Counted from the first letter of the stretch, positions 1-8,690 are shown. The stretch: 64,000 nucleotides of DNA from Pseudoneobacillus sp042683745 (GCF_042683745.1 NZ_JBHUJX010000008.1:496001-560000); one strand, 5' to 3'. A program made the numbers and translations. The notes: generated by a model from the sequence alone, not told the origin.

Positions 1-12
1 GTAAACAACTAA
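1..12 (+). CDS. C-terminal tail of an upstream gene, possibly rpmF (partial)
   Basis: The first four codons read Val-Asn-Asn-stop and are followed at once by a strong terminator, so they are probably the end of a gene that lies left of the window. In Bacillus the gene just upstream of the rsfA region is rpmF (ribosomal protein L32). The assignment rests only on gene order, since too little sequence remains to recognise the protein. Confidence 0.3.
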   Translation, partial: VNN

Positions 13-29
13 TTTATCCTTTTGGATAT

Positions 30-72
30 AAAGCACAAGGAGCATTTGCCCTTGTGCTTTTCCTTTTTTTTA
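30..72 (+). terminator. Rho-independent terminator
   Basis: An 11-bp perfect stem (AAAGCACAAGG at 30-40, its complement at 50-60) with an 8-nt loop is followed by a T-rich run at 61-72. It ends the transcript of the gene at the left edge and separates it from the enoyl-CoA hydratase-like gene. Confidence 0.85.
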
Positions 73-112
73 AGTAAATTTTTTATACTATAGAAGATTG
101 AAGGTGATAAGA

Positions 113-865
113 ATGGATCCGTATTTGATAGAGGATGATAGAGGAGTTTTGAGTTTTACGATCAATCAACCAGAACGTCGCAATGCAATTAATTTTGAAA
201 TTATGGAAGGTATAGAGAAGGTTTTAGATATAGCTGAAAATCATTCTTATAAGGCTCTTGTGATAACGGGTACGGGAAACCAAGCGTTTTGCTCGGGTGG
301 AGACCTATCAGTTTTTCATCAATTAAAAACAGAGGAAGAAGCGTTTCGAATGCTATCTAAAATGGCTGCTATTCTGTTTAGATTATTAACATTCCCTAAG
401 CCCACGGTTGCCATATTAAATGGTACGGCGGTTGGTGGAGGTTGTGAATTAGCGACAGCATGCGACTTTCGGCTTGCTAGAAAAGGGATAAAAGCAGGGT
501 TTATACAAGGTAAATTAGCGATAACTACTGGATGGGGCGGCGGGTCAATGCTATTAGAAAAGCTTTCCCCCGAGAATGCAATGCAATTATTAATGACTGC
601 TGATACCTTTGAAGCAGACCGGTTATTAGAGCTTGGGTTTATCCATCATGTTTATGATCAGGATGGAATGAAAGCTGGCCGCTATTTTCTTGAAAAGATG
701 ATCACGCTTGAAACAGATGTACTTAAAGCTTATAAAACAATTTTAGTTAGAAAGTGGACACAATCTAATTTACAGCAAAGAATTCAAGAAGAAGTAAGAA
801 CTTGTGCAAAACTTTGGGAGACTGAAGCTCATCATATTCAAGTCGATAGATTCTTAAAAAAATAA
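113..865 (+). CDS. Enoyl-CoA hydratase/isomerase family protein
   Basis: A crotonase-fold protein of about 250 aa, the usual family length. Visible motifs are FCSGGDLS (residues 59-66), which forms part of the CoA oxyanion pocket, and VGGGCELA (107-114), which carries the first catalytic Glu (E112). The second family Glu, normally in a PE-I motif about 20 residues later, is replaced: the local sequence is GKLAITTG with Leu at about 135. It may therefore be an isomerase or other crotonase variant rather than a true hydratase. ATG 113 is chosen because AAGGTG lies 6 nt upstream; the in-frame TTG at 98 has no ribosome binding site. It sits in its own unit upstream of rsfA. The nearby acyl-CoA carboxylase genes suggest a shared role in acyl-CoA or branched-chain catabolism, which is inference. 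Confidence 0.8.
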   Translation: MDPYLIEDDRGVLSFTINQPERRNAINFEIMEGIEKVLDIAENHSYKALVITGTGNQAFCSGGDLSVFHQLKTEEEAFRMLSKMAAILFRLLTFPKPTVAILNGTAVGGGCELATACDFRLARKGIKAGFIQGKLAITTGWGGGSMLLEKLSPENAMQLLMTADTFEADRLLELGFIHHVYDQDGMKAGRYFLEKMITLETDVLKAYKTILVRKWTQSNLQQRIQEEVRTCAKLWETEAHHIQVDRFLKK

Positions 866-951
866 ATATACATAGAGAAACGTTAAACAGTCTATCTTTT
901 CTAGTAAGTGCATATGTATGAATATAAATGTACACTAGGAGGGATTAACCT

Positions 952-1572
952 ATGTCTTCAACACGGCAAGATGCCTGGAATCAGGATGAAGATTTGTTTT
1001 TAGCTGAGGTTGTTTTGCGTCATATTAGAGAAGGCGGTACTCAGCTTCAAGCTTTTGAAGAAGTAGGCAAACAATTATCGAGAACATCCGCTGCATGTGG
1101 TTTTCGTTGGAATTCATATGTAAGAAAGCAATATAAATCGGGGATTGAATTAGCAAAAAAACAAAGAAAAGAATCGAAAAAACAAGTAACGGAGATAGAT
1201 GATCAAACTGATATTCTAAATCAAGATGACGTTGAAAAGCAGGATAATTTAATGGAAGAATCTTTCGGAATTTCTTTCAAACATGTGCTTTCCTTTTTAA
1301 CAACTTTACATGAGAAAGCGGAAGCTTCGTTATATGAAAAAGCAGAGAAGTTAAAACAAACGGAGAAGATCAACGACTTGGAGAAAAAAATCTATTACTT
1401 AGCTGCTGAAAATGAGAAGTTAACTTCAGAGTTAAAAACGATTGAAAAAGATTATCGATCTCTAATTGAAATAATGGAACGGGCAAGAAAAATGGTGGTT
1501 CTACAAGAAGAAGATCGTCATCCAAAAGTGAAATTTCAGATGGATAAAAACGGTAATTTGGAAAGGATTTAA
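952..1572 (+). CDS. rsfA: RsfA-type prespore transcription factor (YlbO family)
   Basis: The N-terminal 60 residues form a Myb/SANT-like DNA-binding domain (conserved RQDAWNQDEDLFLAEVVLRH start and the CGFRWN motif near residue 47). The C-terminal half is highly charged and predicted coiled coil (about 120-180). In B. subtilis RsfA is made in the forespore and tunes part of the sigma-F regulon. Its position between the rpmF region and ylbP is the same as in B. subtilis. The start is set by a good AGGAGGG at 937-943. A protein of this family elsewhere in the genome cannot be excluded, but gene order favours rsfA itself. Confidence 0.85.
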   Translation: MSSTRQDAWNQDEDLFLAEVVLRHIREGGTQLQAFEEVGKQLSRTSAACGFRWNSYVRKQYKSGIELAKKQRKESKKQVTEIDDQTDILNQDDVEKQDNLMEESFGISFKHVLSFLTTLHEKAEASLYEKAEKLKQTEKINDLEKKIYYLAAENEKLTSELKTIEKDYRSLIEIMERARKMVVLQEEDRHPKVKFQMDKNGNLERI

Positions 1573-1577
1573 AAATA

Positions 1578-1612
1578 AAAAAAGGGTCTGAAATTTCAGA
1601 CCCTTTTTTACT
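1578..1612. terminator. Bidirectional terminator between rsfA and ylbP
   Basis: A perfect 32-nt palindrome (arms 1578-1593 and 1594-1609, core GGGTCTGAAATTTCAGACCC) is flanked by an A-run on the left and a T-run on the right. It can therefore stop transcription from both convergent genes. Confidence 0.9.
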
Positions 1613-1619
1613 TTAAAAA

Positions 1620-2075
1620 TTATTGAATTGGCTGCCAAATCAATGGGTTTTCTCCAAGATCACGTTGCATATCGTAAGTCACTGAAGTAAATCCTTGTTT
1701 CTCCCAGAATTCCTTGGATTTCATTCTAGGATTTGTTTTTATAGGTAATCCATAACTTTTGGCAAATTCCACCAATGCAGAACCGTAACCTCTGCCTTGG
1801 TAATCTGAAAGAACCTCTAGCTTCCATAATTCCAAATAATCTCGTGACGGTTTAAAATAACGATCTGAAGGAGCATCAACTTGATATAAACTCATTCGGG
1901 CTACAAGCTTATCGCCAAAATAAATTCCATAAAAAGGTGAATCACTATCATTTTCGATAATATTTGCTTCTAAATCCTCAAGCATAGAAAGTTCTTGGAG
2001 ACCATACTCTTTAAATTTCTTAAATTCTTCTAATGTCTTGTAATTTACCTTTAATTTTTGAACTTCAAACGGCAT
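1620..2075 (-). CDS. ylbP: GNAT family acetyltransferase (YlbP)
   Basis: A 151-aa GNAT-fold protein. The acetyl-CoA binding motif A is visible as VLSDYQGRGYGSALVEFA (about residues 94-111), preceded by the LWKLEVL beta strand, and it ends with a short EKQGF/VTYDMQ tail typical of the fold. The start at 2075 (protein beginning MPFEVQKLKV) is chosen because AAGGAGGAAT lies just upstream at 2081-2090 on the complementary strand; a longer frame to 2120 has no such site. In B. subtilis ylbP lies at the same place, next to ylbO/rsfA. The substrate is not known to me. It is convergent with rsfA. Confidence 0.85.
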   Translation of the reverse strand: MPFEVQKLKVNYKTLEEFKKFKEYGLQELSMLEDLEANIIENDSDSPFYGIYFGDKLVARMSLYQVDAPSDRYFKPSRDYLELWKLEVLSDYQGRGYGSALVEFAKSYGLPIKTNPRMKSKEFWEKQGFTSVTYDMQRDLGENPLIWQPIQ

Positions 2076-2381
2076 ATAAAATTCCTCCTTCATCAGAAAT
2101 GAGGAAGCAAGAGCTTCCATAAGAAATTATATTCTCAAAAAGTTTTTAACTAGCCTATAAAAATATAATAAGCGAATAACGCTCGAATGAAAACATTTAG
2201 TACGTTAGAGTTTTCTATATTATAATACAAAAAGAACAAAAATTCTGCATTATTTTTATGGAAGCGTTTTCGAATTAGGCAGGAAATTTAAAGAACTTTG
2301 TAGAAATCTATTATTTACTGGGATTTAGAAAAATTGATCCTAATGTTCAATAATAGCTGTAGTTAAAGAAAGGGGCTTAAA
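2076..2381. other. Divergent intergenic region
   Basis: About 300 bp between the divergent starts of ylbP and the carboxylase operon. It holds a TATAAT-like element at 2221-2226 and a cre-like site (listed separately). I see no ORF with a ribosome binding site and no hairpin terminator here. Confidence 0.5.
2259..2272 (+). promoter_or_regulatory. Possible catabolite-responsive element (cre)
   Basis: TGGAAGCGTTTTCG matches the CcpA operator pattern TGNAANCGNWWWCA except for the last base. It lies about 120 nt upstream of the carboxylase start and about 35 nt downstream of a TATAAT element. That position would suit CcpA repression of a catabolic operon by roadblock. Family knowledge: related acyl-CoA catabolic operons of bacilli are carbon-repressed. 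The site is a pattern match only. Confidence 0.45.
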
Positions 2382-3725
2382 ATGCAAAAAATCTTAATTG
2401 CAAATCGTGGAGAAATTGCTTTAAGAATAATTAAAACTTGTAAAGAAATGAATATAGAAACCATTGCGATTTATTCAGATGCTGATGTTGATATGCCTTT
2501 TGTAAAAGAAGCGACAAAAGCGATTCGTATTGGCGAGCCACCTGTCAATAAATCTTATTTGCGATCAGATTTAATATTGGAAATTGCTAAGCAGGAAGGT
2601 GTAGATGGGATTCATCCTGGATATGGATTCCTTTCCGAGAATGCAGCGTTTGCTTCTCAAGTACAAGCTGAGGGAATCATATTTATCGGACCATCTCCAA
2701 AAACGATTGAGTTGATGGGTGATAAAATCGTTTCAAGAACAACGATGCAAAATGCAGGAGTACCTGTCGTACCAGGAAGTAGTCTTGGGGTAGTAAATGA
2801 AGAAGAAGCTTGTGCATTGGCAAATCGCATTGGTTTCCCTGTTATGCTTAAGGCTAGTGGCGGCGGTGGTGGGATAGGTATGATTCGCTGTGAAGATGAG
2901 CAAGCGCTCGTTAAGTCATTTGCATCAACAAAATCAAGAGCGAAAGCTTATTTCGGTTCTGATGAAGTATTTGTTGAAAAATGTATAGAAAATGCCCGCC
3001 ATGTTGAAGTTCAAATATTTGGTGATTCATTTGGTAACGTAGTTCATATGTTTGAACGGGACTGTTCTGTTCAACGTAGAAATCAAAAGGTGATTGAGGA
3101 ATCTCCTTCACCATTTCTTTCTGTAGCCACAAAGGAAAAGATGTTTGAAACGGCCATACTTGCAGCAAAGTCAGTAAATTATCTTAATGCAGGAACGATT
3201 GAATTCATTGTCGATGAAGAGGAAAATTATTATTTTTTAGAAATGAATACAAGGCTGCAGGTTGAACATCCTGTAACAGAAATGATCACGGGGCAAGACT
3301 TGGTTAAATGGCAAATACTAGTAGCGAGAGGAGAAAGATTGCCTCTTTTACAAACAGAGTTAATACAAAAAGGTCACGCTATTGAGTTTCGTCTTTATGC
3401 GGAGGACCCTATAACCTTTTTACCATCTCCAGGTAAAATTACTAGCTTAAAATGGCCTGATTTAATGGGGGCACGTATTGATTCAGGCTATGAAAGCGGC
3501 CAAACAGTTTCCCCATTTTATGATCCGATGATTGCAAAGTGTATTATGAATGGAGAAAATCGTGCGGATGCACTTGCAGTTTCGCAAGAATTTTTTGAAG
3601 AATATAGTATAGAGGGGATTAAAACGAATGCCCCATTATTCCTTGAAATACTAAAAAATGAAGAGTTTATTCGCGGTAATTATACTACAGCATTTCTCAC
3701 AAAAAAAATAACTAACAAAAATTAG
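2382..3725 (+). CDS. Biotin carboxylase subunit of acyl-CoA carboxylase
   Basis: A 447-aa AccC-type biotin carboxylase. It carries the N-terminal ILIANRGEIA signature, the MGDK lysine (K115), the ATP-grasp glycine-rich loop KASGGGGGIGM (157-167) and the EMNTRLQVEHPVTE active-site stretch at about 286-299. It carboxylates biotin on the carrier encoded next. It is followed after 12 nt by a 70-aa biotin carrier and then a PccB-type carboxyltransferase. This order resembles the yngHA-yngHB-...-yngE set of B. subtilis rather than the fatty-acid accB-accC pair, so a catabolic acyl-CoA (for example methylcrotonyl- or propionyl-CoA) substrate is more likely than acetyl-CoA. The start has AAAGAAAGGGG upstream. 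Confidence 0.88.
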   Translation: MQKILIANRGEIALRIIKTCKEMNIETIAIYSDADVDMPFVKEATKAIRIGEPPVNKSYLRSDLILEIAKQEGVDGIHPGYGFLSENAAFASQVQAEGIIFIGPSPKTIELMGDKIVSRTTMQNAGVPVVPGSSLGVVNEEEACALANRIGFPVMLKASGGGGGIGMIRCEDEQALVKSFASTKSRAKAYFGSDEVFVEKCIENARHVEVQIFGDSFGNVVHMFERDCSVQRRNQKVIEESPSPFLSVATKEKMFETAILAAKSVNYLNAGTIEFIVDEEENYYFLEMNTRLQVEHPVTEMITGQDLVKWQILVARGERLPLLQTELIQKGHAIEFRLYAEDPITFLPSPGKITSLKWPDLMGARIDSGYESGQTVSPFYDPMIAKCIMNGENRADALAVSQEFFEEYSIEGIKTNAPLFLEILKNEEFIRGNYTTAFLTKKITNKN

Positions 3726-3737
3726 GAGGAAATCAAA

Positions 3738-3950
3738 ATGAAAGAAATTACATCAACTATGGCAGGTACTGTATTTAATGTCCTTATTTCACAAGGTGAA
3801 GAAGTCCAAGTAGGACAACAGGTTTTAGTATTAGAGTCGATGAAAATGGAGATTCCAGTGGAAAGTTCAGTAGCTGGTAAAGTCCTTGAAATGAAAGTTA
3901 ATATTGGTGACTTCGTTAATGAAGGGGACGTTTTAGTCGTTATTGAATAA
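3738..3950 (+). CDS. Stand-alone biotin carrier domain protein
   Basis: Only 70 aa, consisting of a single biotinyl/lipoyl domain with the biotinylation motif ESMKME (Lys36) at the hairpin and two symmetric beta halves. It has no Pro/Ala-rich linker, unlike classical AccB. It carries carboxybiotin between the carboxylase encoded upstream and the carboxyltransferase encoded downstream. AGGAGG lies 8 nt before the ATG and the gaps to both neighbours are short, so the three genes form one operon. It matches the size of YngHB-type carriers. Confidence 0.88.
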   Translation: MKEITSTMAGTVFNVLISQGEEVQVGQQVLVLESMKMEIPVESSVAGKVLEMKVNIGDFVNEGDVLVVIE

Positions 3951-3976
3951 GAGACCGATCAATAGGGGGGAGAAAC

Positions 3977-5515
3977 ATGACAACAAAGGCATTGAACGAT
4001 ACTTTATTTGATAAAAGGCAAGAAATTGAAGCAGGTGGACACCCGAAATACCATGAAAAATTAAAGGAACAAAACAAATTATTCGTTCGTGATCGATTAG
4101 TAAAGCTGTTTGATAACGGTGAGTATGAAGAAGATGGAAAGTTTGCTAATTATTCAGCGGGAGATCTTCCAGCTGATGGAGTAGTAACAGCAATTGGGAA
4201 AATTAACGGACAAACCGTGTGTGTAATGGCTAATGATTCGACTATTAAAGCTGGTTCATGGGGTGCTCGCACTGTTGAGAAAATTATTCGTATCCAAGAA
4301 GTAGCGGAAAAATTAAAGGTTCCTATACTTTATTTGGTTGATTCTGCTGGTGCGAGAATTACTGATCAGTTAGATATGTTCCCTAACAGACGAGGGGCAG
4401 GGAAAATCTTTTATAACCAGGTGAAATTATCAGGTATGGTTCCGCAAGTATGCTTACTTTTTGGTCCATCAGCTGCTGGAGGAGCCTATATCCCAGCATT
4501 CTGTGATATCGTGATCATGGTTGATAAAAATGCATCTATGTATTTAGGTTCTCCAAGGATGGCGGAAAAAGTAATTGGTGAAAAGGTCACACTTGAAGAA
4601 ATGGGTGGTGCAAGAATGCACTGTTCTATTAGCGGGTGTGGGGATCAGTTAGCTTTAAGTGAAGAAGAGGCTATTGAATCGGCTAGAAAATATTTAAGTT
4701 ATTTTCCTGCAAGTTTTAAAGAGAAAACTGCAAAATTAGAAGGAATTTTACCAAAACAGGGACGTCAGTTAGAAGACATTATTCCTGAAAACCAAAACGC
4801 TCCATTTGATATGTACGAGTGTATAGATACATTGATCGACGAGGGTAGTTTTTATGAAATAAAGAAACTATTTGCACCTGAGTTAATTACCGGTTTTGCG
4901 AGAATGGACGGAAGAGTCATTGGAATTGTGGCGAACCAGCCTAAAGTTAAGGGTGGCGTATTGTTTGTAGATTCAGCTGATAAAGCAGCTAAATTTATTA
5001 CTTTATGTGATGCATTCCATATTCCTTTATTATTCTTAGCTGATGTGCCAGGTTTTATGATTGGGACAAAGGTAGAAAGAGCGGGAATCATTCGTCATGG
5101 GGCAAAATTAATTGCTGCAATGAGCTCCGCAACAGTACCGAAAATTTCGGTTATTGTCCGAAAAGCATATGGGGCAGGCCTGTATGCAATGGCAGGTCCA
5201 GCTTTTGAGCCAGATTGCTGTATTGCTTTACCAACTGCTCAAATTGCTGTTATGGGTCCAGAAGCTGCTGTCAATGCAGTATATTCGAATAAAATTAATG
5301 AAATTTCAGATCCAAAGGAAAGACTAGCATTTGTTCAAGAGAAGCACCAAGAGTATAAAGAACATATCGATATTTACAAACTTGCATCAGAATTAATTGT
5401 CGATGAAATTGTTGCTCCATCTGAACTAAGGGCAGTTTTAACAAATCGTTTCGATCTTTACGAAACAAAAGAAATGAATTTTAGTGTGCGTAAACATCCG
5501 GTATATCCAGTATAG
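3977..5515 (+). CDS. Acyl-CoA carboxylase carboxyltransferase subunit (YngE/PccB/MccB type)
   Basis: A 512-aa carboxyltransferase with the paired crotonase-like halves of the PccB/MccB family. Visible are FVRDRLVKLFDNG near the N terminus, the acyl-CoA side motif GPSAAGGAYIPAF (around 158-170) and the second-half motif FLADVPGFMIGTKVE (about 352-366) followed by RKAYGAGLYAM (about 391). It transfers the carboxyl group from carboxybiotin to an acyl-CoA. It is the last gene of the carboxylase operon, with GGGGGGAG before its ATG. The exact acyl-CoA cannot be told from sequence; branched-chain (methylcrotonyl) or propionyl-CoA are the likely choices. Confidence 0.88.
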   Translation: MTTKALNDTLFDKRQEIEAGGHPKYHEKLKEQNKLFVRDRLVKLFDNGEYEEDGKFANYSAGDLPADGVVTAIGKINGQTVCVMANDSTIKAGSWGARTVEKIIRIQEVAEKLKVPILYLVDSAGARITDQLDMFPNRRGAGKIFYNQVKLSGMVPQVCLLFGPSAAGGAYIPAFCDIVIMVDKNASMYLGSPRMAEKVIGEKVTLEEMGGARMHCSISGCGDQLALSEEEAIESARKYLSYFPASFKEKTAKLEGILPKQGRQLEDIIPENQNAPFDMYECIDTLIDEGSFYEIKKLFAPELITGFARMDGRVIGIVANQPKVKGGVLFVDSADKAAKFITLCDAFHIPLLFLADVPGFMIGTKVERAGIIRHGAKLIAAMSSATVPKISVIVRKAYGAGLYAMAGPAFEPDCCIALPTAQIAVMGPEAAVNAVYSNKINEISDPKERLAFVQEKHQEYKEHIDIYKLASELIVDEIVAPSELRAVLTNRFDLYETKEMNFSVRKHPVYPV

Positions 5516-5541
5516 GATGATACGACAATTGTAAATAAAGT

Positions 5542-5583
5542 AATGAGGAATTCCTTAATTTTAGGATTCCTCATTTTTTTTAT
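5542..5583 (+). terminator. Rho-independent terminator of the carboxylase operon
   Basis: The hairpin arms AATGAGGAATTCC and GGATTCCTCATT, with one unpaired or bulged base, are followed by a run of T at 5574-5581. Confidence 0.85.
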
Positions 5584-5620
5584 AAATAAAATAACTAATC
5601 ATACAATCTCCCATCATATT

Positions 5621-5629
5621 TGGTAAAAT
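5621..5629 (+). promoter_or_regulatory. Possible extended -10 promoter element
   Basis: TGGTAAAAT matches the extended -10 pattern TGnTATAAT with one mismatch, about 40 nt before the PanE-like start. No convincing -35 is seen, so this is a weak call. Confidence 0.35.
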
Positions 5630-5671
5630 ATAGACAAGATAAAAGGGATATTATTCTCCTTTGGAAATGGA

Positions 5672-6562
5672 ATGAGTGATAGGATGAAGATTGGAATTAT
5701 CGGTGGTGGATCAATCGGTTTATTGTTCGCGTTTTATTTAAGTGAGGAATATGAAGTTACTATATATACAAACACATTCGAACAAGCAGATGCCATAAAA
5801 AAAAATGGGATCCTTTTAAAACATAAAAATAATGAGCAAACAAGATTCGTAAATTCAAATTGGATTAAACAATGGTCAGGACAGGAAGATTTAACGATAA
5901 TAGCTGTGAAACAATATCATCTTGAAGATTTAATTTCGAAGCTTAAAGAGCAGCAAATAAAGAAAACTAATTATATCTTCCTGCAAAATGGGATGGGGCA
6001 TTTAAAGTTTTTGAAAGAGTTAAACGCAGATGTGATATTTGTAAGTTCAGTAGATCACGGTGCCTATAGAGAGAGTTTCCATTCTGTCCTACATAATGGA
6101 ATAGGACAAGCAAAGCTTGCTCAATACAAAGGGGAATTCGACTTGCCACAAGCTTTTTTTTCGATTCCTAATTTTTCGATTGTGATGGAAAAGGATTATT
6201 TCGAAATGTTGCTAAAAAAACTGGTAGCCAACTCTGTAATTAACTCCTTAACAGCCGTTTTGAGGGTAACAAACGGTGAAATTATAAACAATCCGCATTA
6301 TTTTTGTAATGTTCAAAATTTATTCAATGAGATAGAGGAGATTTTACAATTAAAGCAAGGTGAAATCTATTTCAACGAAGTGATAAATATTTGCCATAAA
6401 ACATCAAGTAATCGGTCATCCATGCTAAAGGATTTAGAATCCAAGCGACCGACGGAGGTAGATGCTATTCTTGGGTATATTCTAGAGGAGGCGGAGGTCA
6501 AAAACGTAAAAGCTCCTATCTGTCAAACTTTGTACCATATTATAAAAGGAAGTGAGAAATAG
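5672..6562 (+). CDS. ylbQ: 2-dehydropantoate 2-reductase family protein (PanE/YlbQ)
   Basis: A 296-aa ketopantoate reductase. It has an N-terminal Rossmann motif GIIGGGSIG (8-16), the VKQYHLE segment of the NADPH domain at about 79-85, and a C-terminal helical domain with the LLKKLVANSVINSLTAVL motif containing the catalytic Lys and Asn residues (about 178-195). It would reduce ketopantoate to pantoate in coenzyme A synthesis. The neighbour order ylbP-ylbQ-bshC matches B. subtilis. The start could be ATG 5672 or ATG 5684, which gives the more usual MKIGIIGGG beginning; neither has a strong ribosome binding site. Confidence 0.82.
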   Translation: MSDRMKIGIIGGGSIGLLFAFYLSEEYEVTIYTNTFEQADAIKKNGILLKHKNNEQTRFVNSNWIKQWSGQEDLTIIAVKQYHLEDLISKLKEQQIKKTNYIFLQNGMGHLKFLKELNADVIFVSSVDHGAYRESFHSVLHNGIGQAKLAQYKGEFDLPQAFFSIPNFSIVMEKDYFEMLLKKLVANSVINSLTAVLRVTNGEIINNPHYFCNVQNLFNEIEEILQLKQGEIYFNEVINICHKTSSNRSSMLKDLESKRPTEVDAILGYILEEAEVKNVKAPICQTLYHIIKGSEK

Positions 6563-6573
6563 GAGGGTCATAT

Positions 6574-6960
6574 ATGTCAAATGTTATTTCTTCATTTATT
6601 GCTTTTTTTATAACTATTCCAATCCTTATGTACATTATAATCTTTATTATTAGCAAGCAATTTACGAAAAATCATCGTAAATCTGTTCATCTTGCATTGG
6701 ATTACAGTACAATTTTTTTTATTATGTCTGTTCATTTTTTAGTGAAAACGATATGGGATCACTCTTATTTGTCTTTCATTTTTATTTTTATGCTTTCTTG
6801 TGCTATCATATTTGCAATTATGAATTGGAAAATCAAAGGAGAAATTATATTCACTCGAATATTCAAAGGATTTTGGCGTTTTAGCTTTCTTATTTTTTTC
6901 CTCGCATACATAGGTTTAACCATTTATGGGGTAATCGTGAGAGTTGGTACACATTTATAA
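6574..6960 (+). CDS. DUF3397-like small membrane protein
   Basis: A 128-aa, very hydrophobic protein with about four membrane-spanning segments (about 7-27, 46-63, 66-87, 100-124) and basic loops between them. Its size and place between panE/ylbQ and bshC fit the DUF3397 family found here in many bacilli. It starts 12 nt after ylbQ with GGAGGG upstream, so it is co-transcribed. No function is known to me. Confidence 0.7.
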   Translation: MSNVISSFIAFFITIPILMYIIIFIISKQFTKNHRKSVHLALDYSTIFFIMSVHFLVKTIWDHSYLSFIFIFMLSCAIIFAIMNWKIKGEIIFTRIFKGFWRFSFLIFFLAYIGLTIYGVIVRVGTHL

Positions 6961-6997
6961 AGAATGGAAAGCAAAGTTTTTTTATCTTTTTCAAGAC

Positions 6998-7008
6998 AAT
7001 GTTATACT
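6998..7008 (+). promoter_or_regulatory. Possible extended -10 promoter for bshC
   Basis: TGTTATACT (7000-7008) fits the extended -10 pattern TGnTATAAT with one mismatch and lies about 42 nt before the bshC start. The region where a -35 should be is only T-rich. Confidence 0.45.
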
Positions 7009-7050
7009 AACCTCATATGAATATGTTTTCAAAGGAAAGGACGTACTTAA

Positions 7051-8685
7051 ATGGAGATGATAAATCTCTCAATACCTGCTACAAATCGTTTTGCCTCAGG
7101 GTATTTACAACAAAATCCCGAAATTATGGATTTTTTTGATTACCGTTATGGTGATATTGATCAAGACAAAGAACGATTAAAAGAATTGCAAAATCGGATA
7201 TTCCCCAGAGAGGTATTAGCAGATCATATTAAAACGTTTATGAAACGCTATCCTACTTCATTAAAGGTGCAGGAATCACTTGAAAAACTTAAGAACCCCA
7301 AGAGTACAGTTGTAATCGGTGGACAGCAGGCTGGCATTCTAACAGGGCCTCTCTATAGTATACATAAAGTGATTTCTATTATTAAACTGGCAGAAAAGAA
7401 AGAAAAAGAATTAAATATACCTGTCGTCCCTGTTTTTTGGATTGCAGGTGAGGATCATGACTATCACGAAGTGAATCATGTCTATGTTCCATCTGAACAA
7501 AAACTACTAAAAAAAGTATATCCCGAAAAAATGCATCAAAAGAAAATGGTTTCTGATATTTCATTGGATCATAAAATTTGTGAGCAATGGGCTTTTGAAG
7601 TAATGGAAAATTTAGGGGAAACAGAGAAGACACAAGAAATGAAAGCCTTTCTCCAAAAGGCAATTGAAGAATCCAATCATTTTGTCGATTTTTTCGCATA
7701 TATCATTATGGAATTATTTAAGGACAAAGGGCTACTCCTTGTCGATTCAGGAAATAAAGATCTAAGGAATATTGAAAAAGAGTTCTTTATTAAGCAAATT
7801 GAGAATCATGGAGCTATTTCAAATGCATTAGATCAACAACAACAGATTATTAAAGGCCATGGATACCCTTTAACAATTGATGCTTCATTACATTCCGCTA
7901 ATCTTTTTTATTATGAAAAAAACTATAGTGAGAGATTGCTGCTTGAATTTTCGAAAGAGAAAAATTCTTTTATAAGTAAGAATAAAGCTGTATCTTTTTC
8001 AGAGGCAGAATTATTGAATTTAGCCAATGAATATCCTGAACGATTAAGTAATAATGTGGTGACAAGGCCGTTAATGCAAGAATTACTATTCCCGACAATT
8101 GCTTTTATTGCTGGTCCTGGGGAAATTGCTTATTGGGCGGAGCTGAAAAAGGTTTTTGAAATATTTGCAATTAAAATGCCTCCAATTGTTCCACGTTTAA
8201 ATTTTACATTTTTAGAAAGAGCTGTAGAAAGGGATATCGAGGACTTAGGATTATCGGTAGAGGAAGTATTACGAAATGGTACATCATCTGCAGTGTCTAA
8301 ATTCTTTTCTTCCGTAAAAGATTCAGAGCTTGAAGAGCAATTTCTTCGAATCAAAGAACAAGTTTCTGGACAATATCAAATTATTGAGAAAAAACTCACC
8401 AATTTGGATCAAGGATTATTGCCGTTATTAAGTAAGAACGAAGCAAAATTATTGGAACAAATCGATTTCATGAAATCCAAAATTGAACAGTCGATACAGC
8501 AAAAGCATGAAAATACGTTTCAAAAATTTAATCGGATTGAAAATTTCCTTCGCCCAAATGGTGGCCCGCAAGAAAGAACGTGGAATGTATTTTATTTTTT
8601 AAACAAATATGGTTTTTCAATTATTCATGAAATGATGAATGTGCCACTCGTATTCGATGGTTATCATAAGGTTATTAAAATTTAA
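7051..8685 (+). CDS. bshC: Bacillithiol synthase BshC (putative cysteine ligase)
   Basis: A 544-aa protein of the BshC (YllA) family, close to the usual 540 residues. Recognisable stretches are VIGGQQAGILTGPLYSIHK (about 88-106), VFWIAGEDHDYHEVNH (about 128-143), and the C-terminal RPNGGPQERTWN (about 504-515). BshC adds cysteine to glucosaminyl-malate, the last step of bacillithiol synthesis, in the cytoplasm. A long coiled-coil segment lies between about 420 and 490. It is placed immediately upstream of mraZ, as in B. subtilis. The start follows GGAAAGGA. Confidence 0.93.
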   Translation: MEMINLSIPATNRFASGYLQQNPEIMDFFDYRYGDIDQDKERLKELQNRIFPREVLADHIKTFMKRYPTSLKVQESLEKLKNPKSTVVIGGQQAGILTGPLYSIHKVISIIKLAEKKEKELNIPVVPVFWIAGEDHDYHEVNHVYVPSEQKLLKKVYPEKMHQKKMVSDISLDHKICEQWAFEVMENLGETEKTQEMKAFLQKAIEESNHFVDFFAYIIMELFKDKGLLLVDSGNKDLRNIEKEFFIKQIENHGAISNALDQQQQIIKGHGYPLTIDASLHSANLFYYEKNYSERLLLEFSKEKNSFISKNKAVSFSEAELLNLANEYPERLSNNVVTRPLMQELLFPTIAFIAGPGEIAYWAELKKVFEIFAIKMPPIVPRLNFTFLERAVERDIEDLGLSVEEVLRNGTSSAVSKFFSSVKDSELEEQFLRIKEQVSGQYQIIEKKLTNLDQGLLPLLSKNEAKLLEQIDFMKSKIEQSIQQKHENTFQKFNRIENFLRPNGGPQERTWNVFYFLNKYGFSIIHEMMNVPLVFDGYHKVIKI

Positions 8686-8690
8686 TTCAG

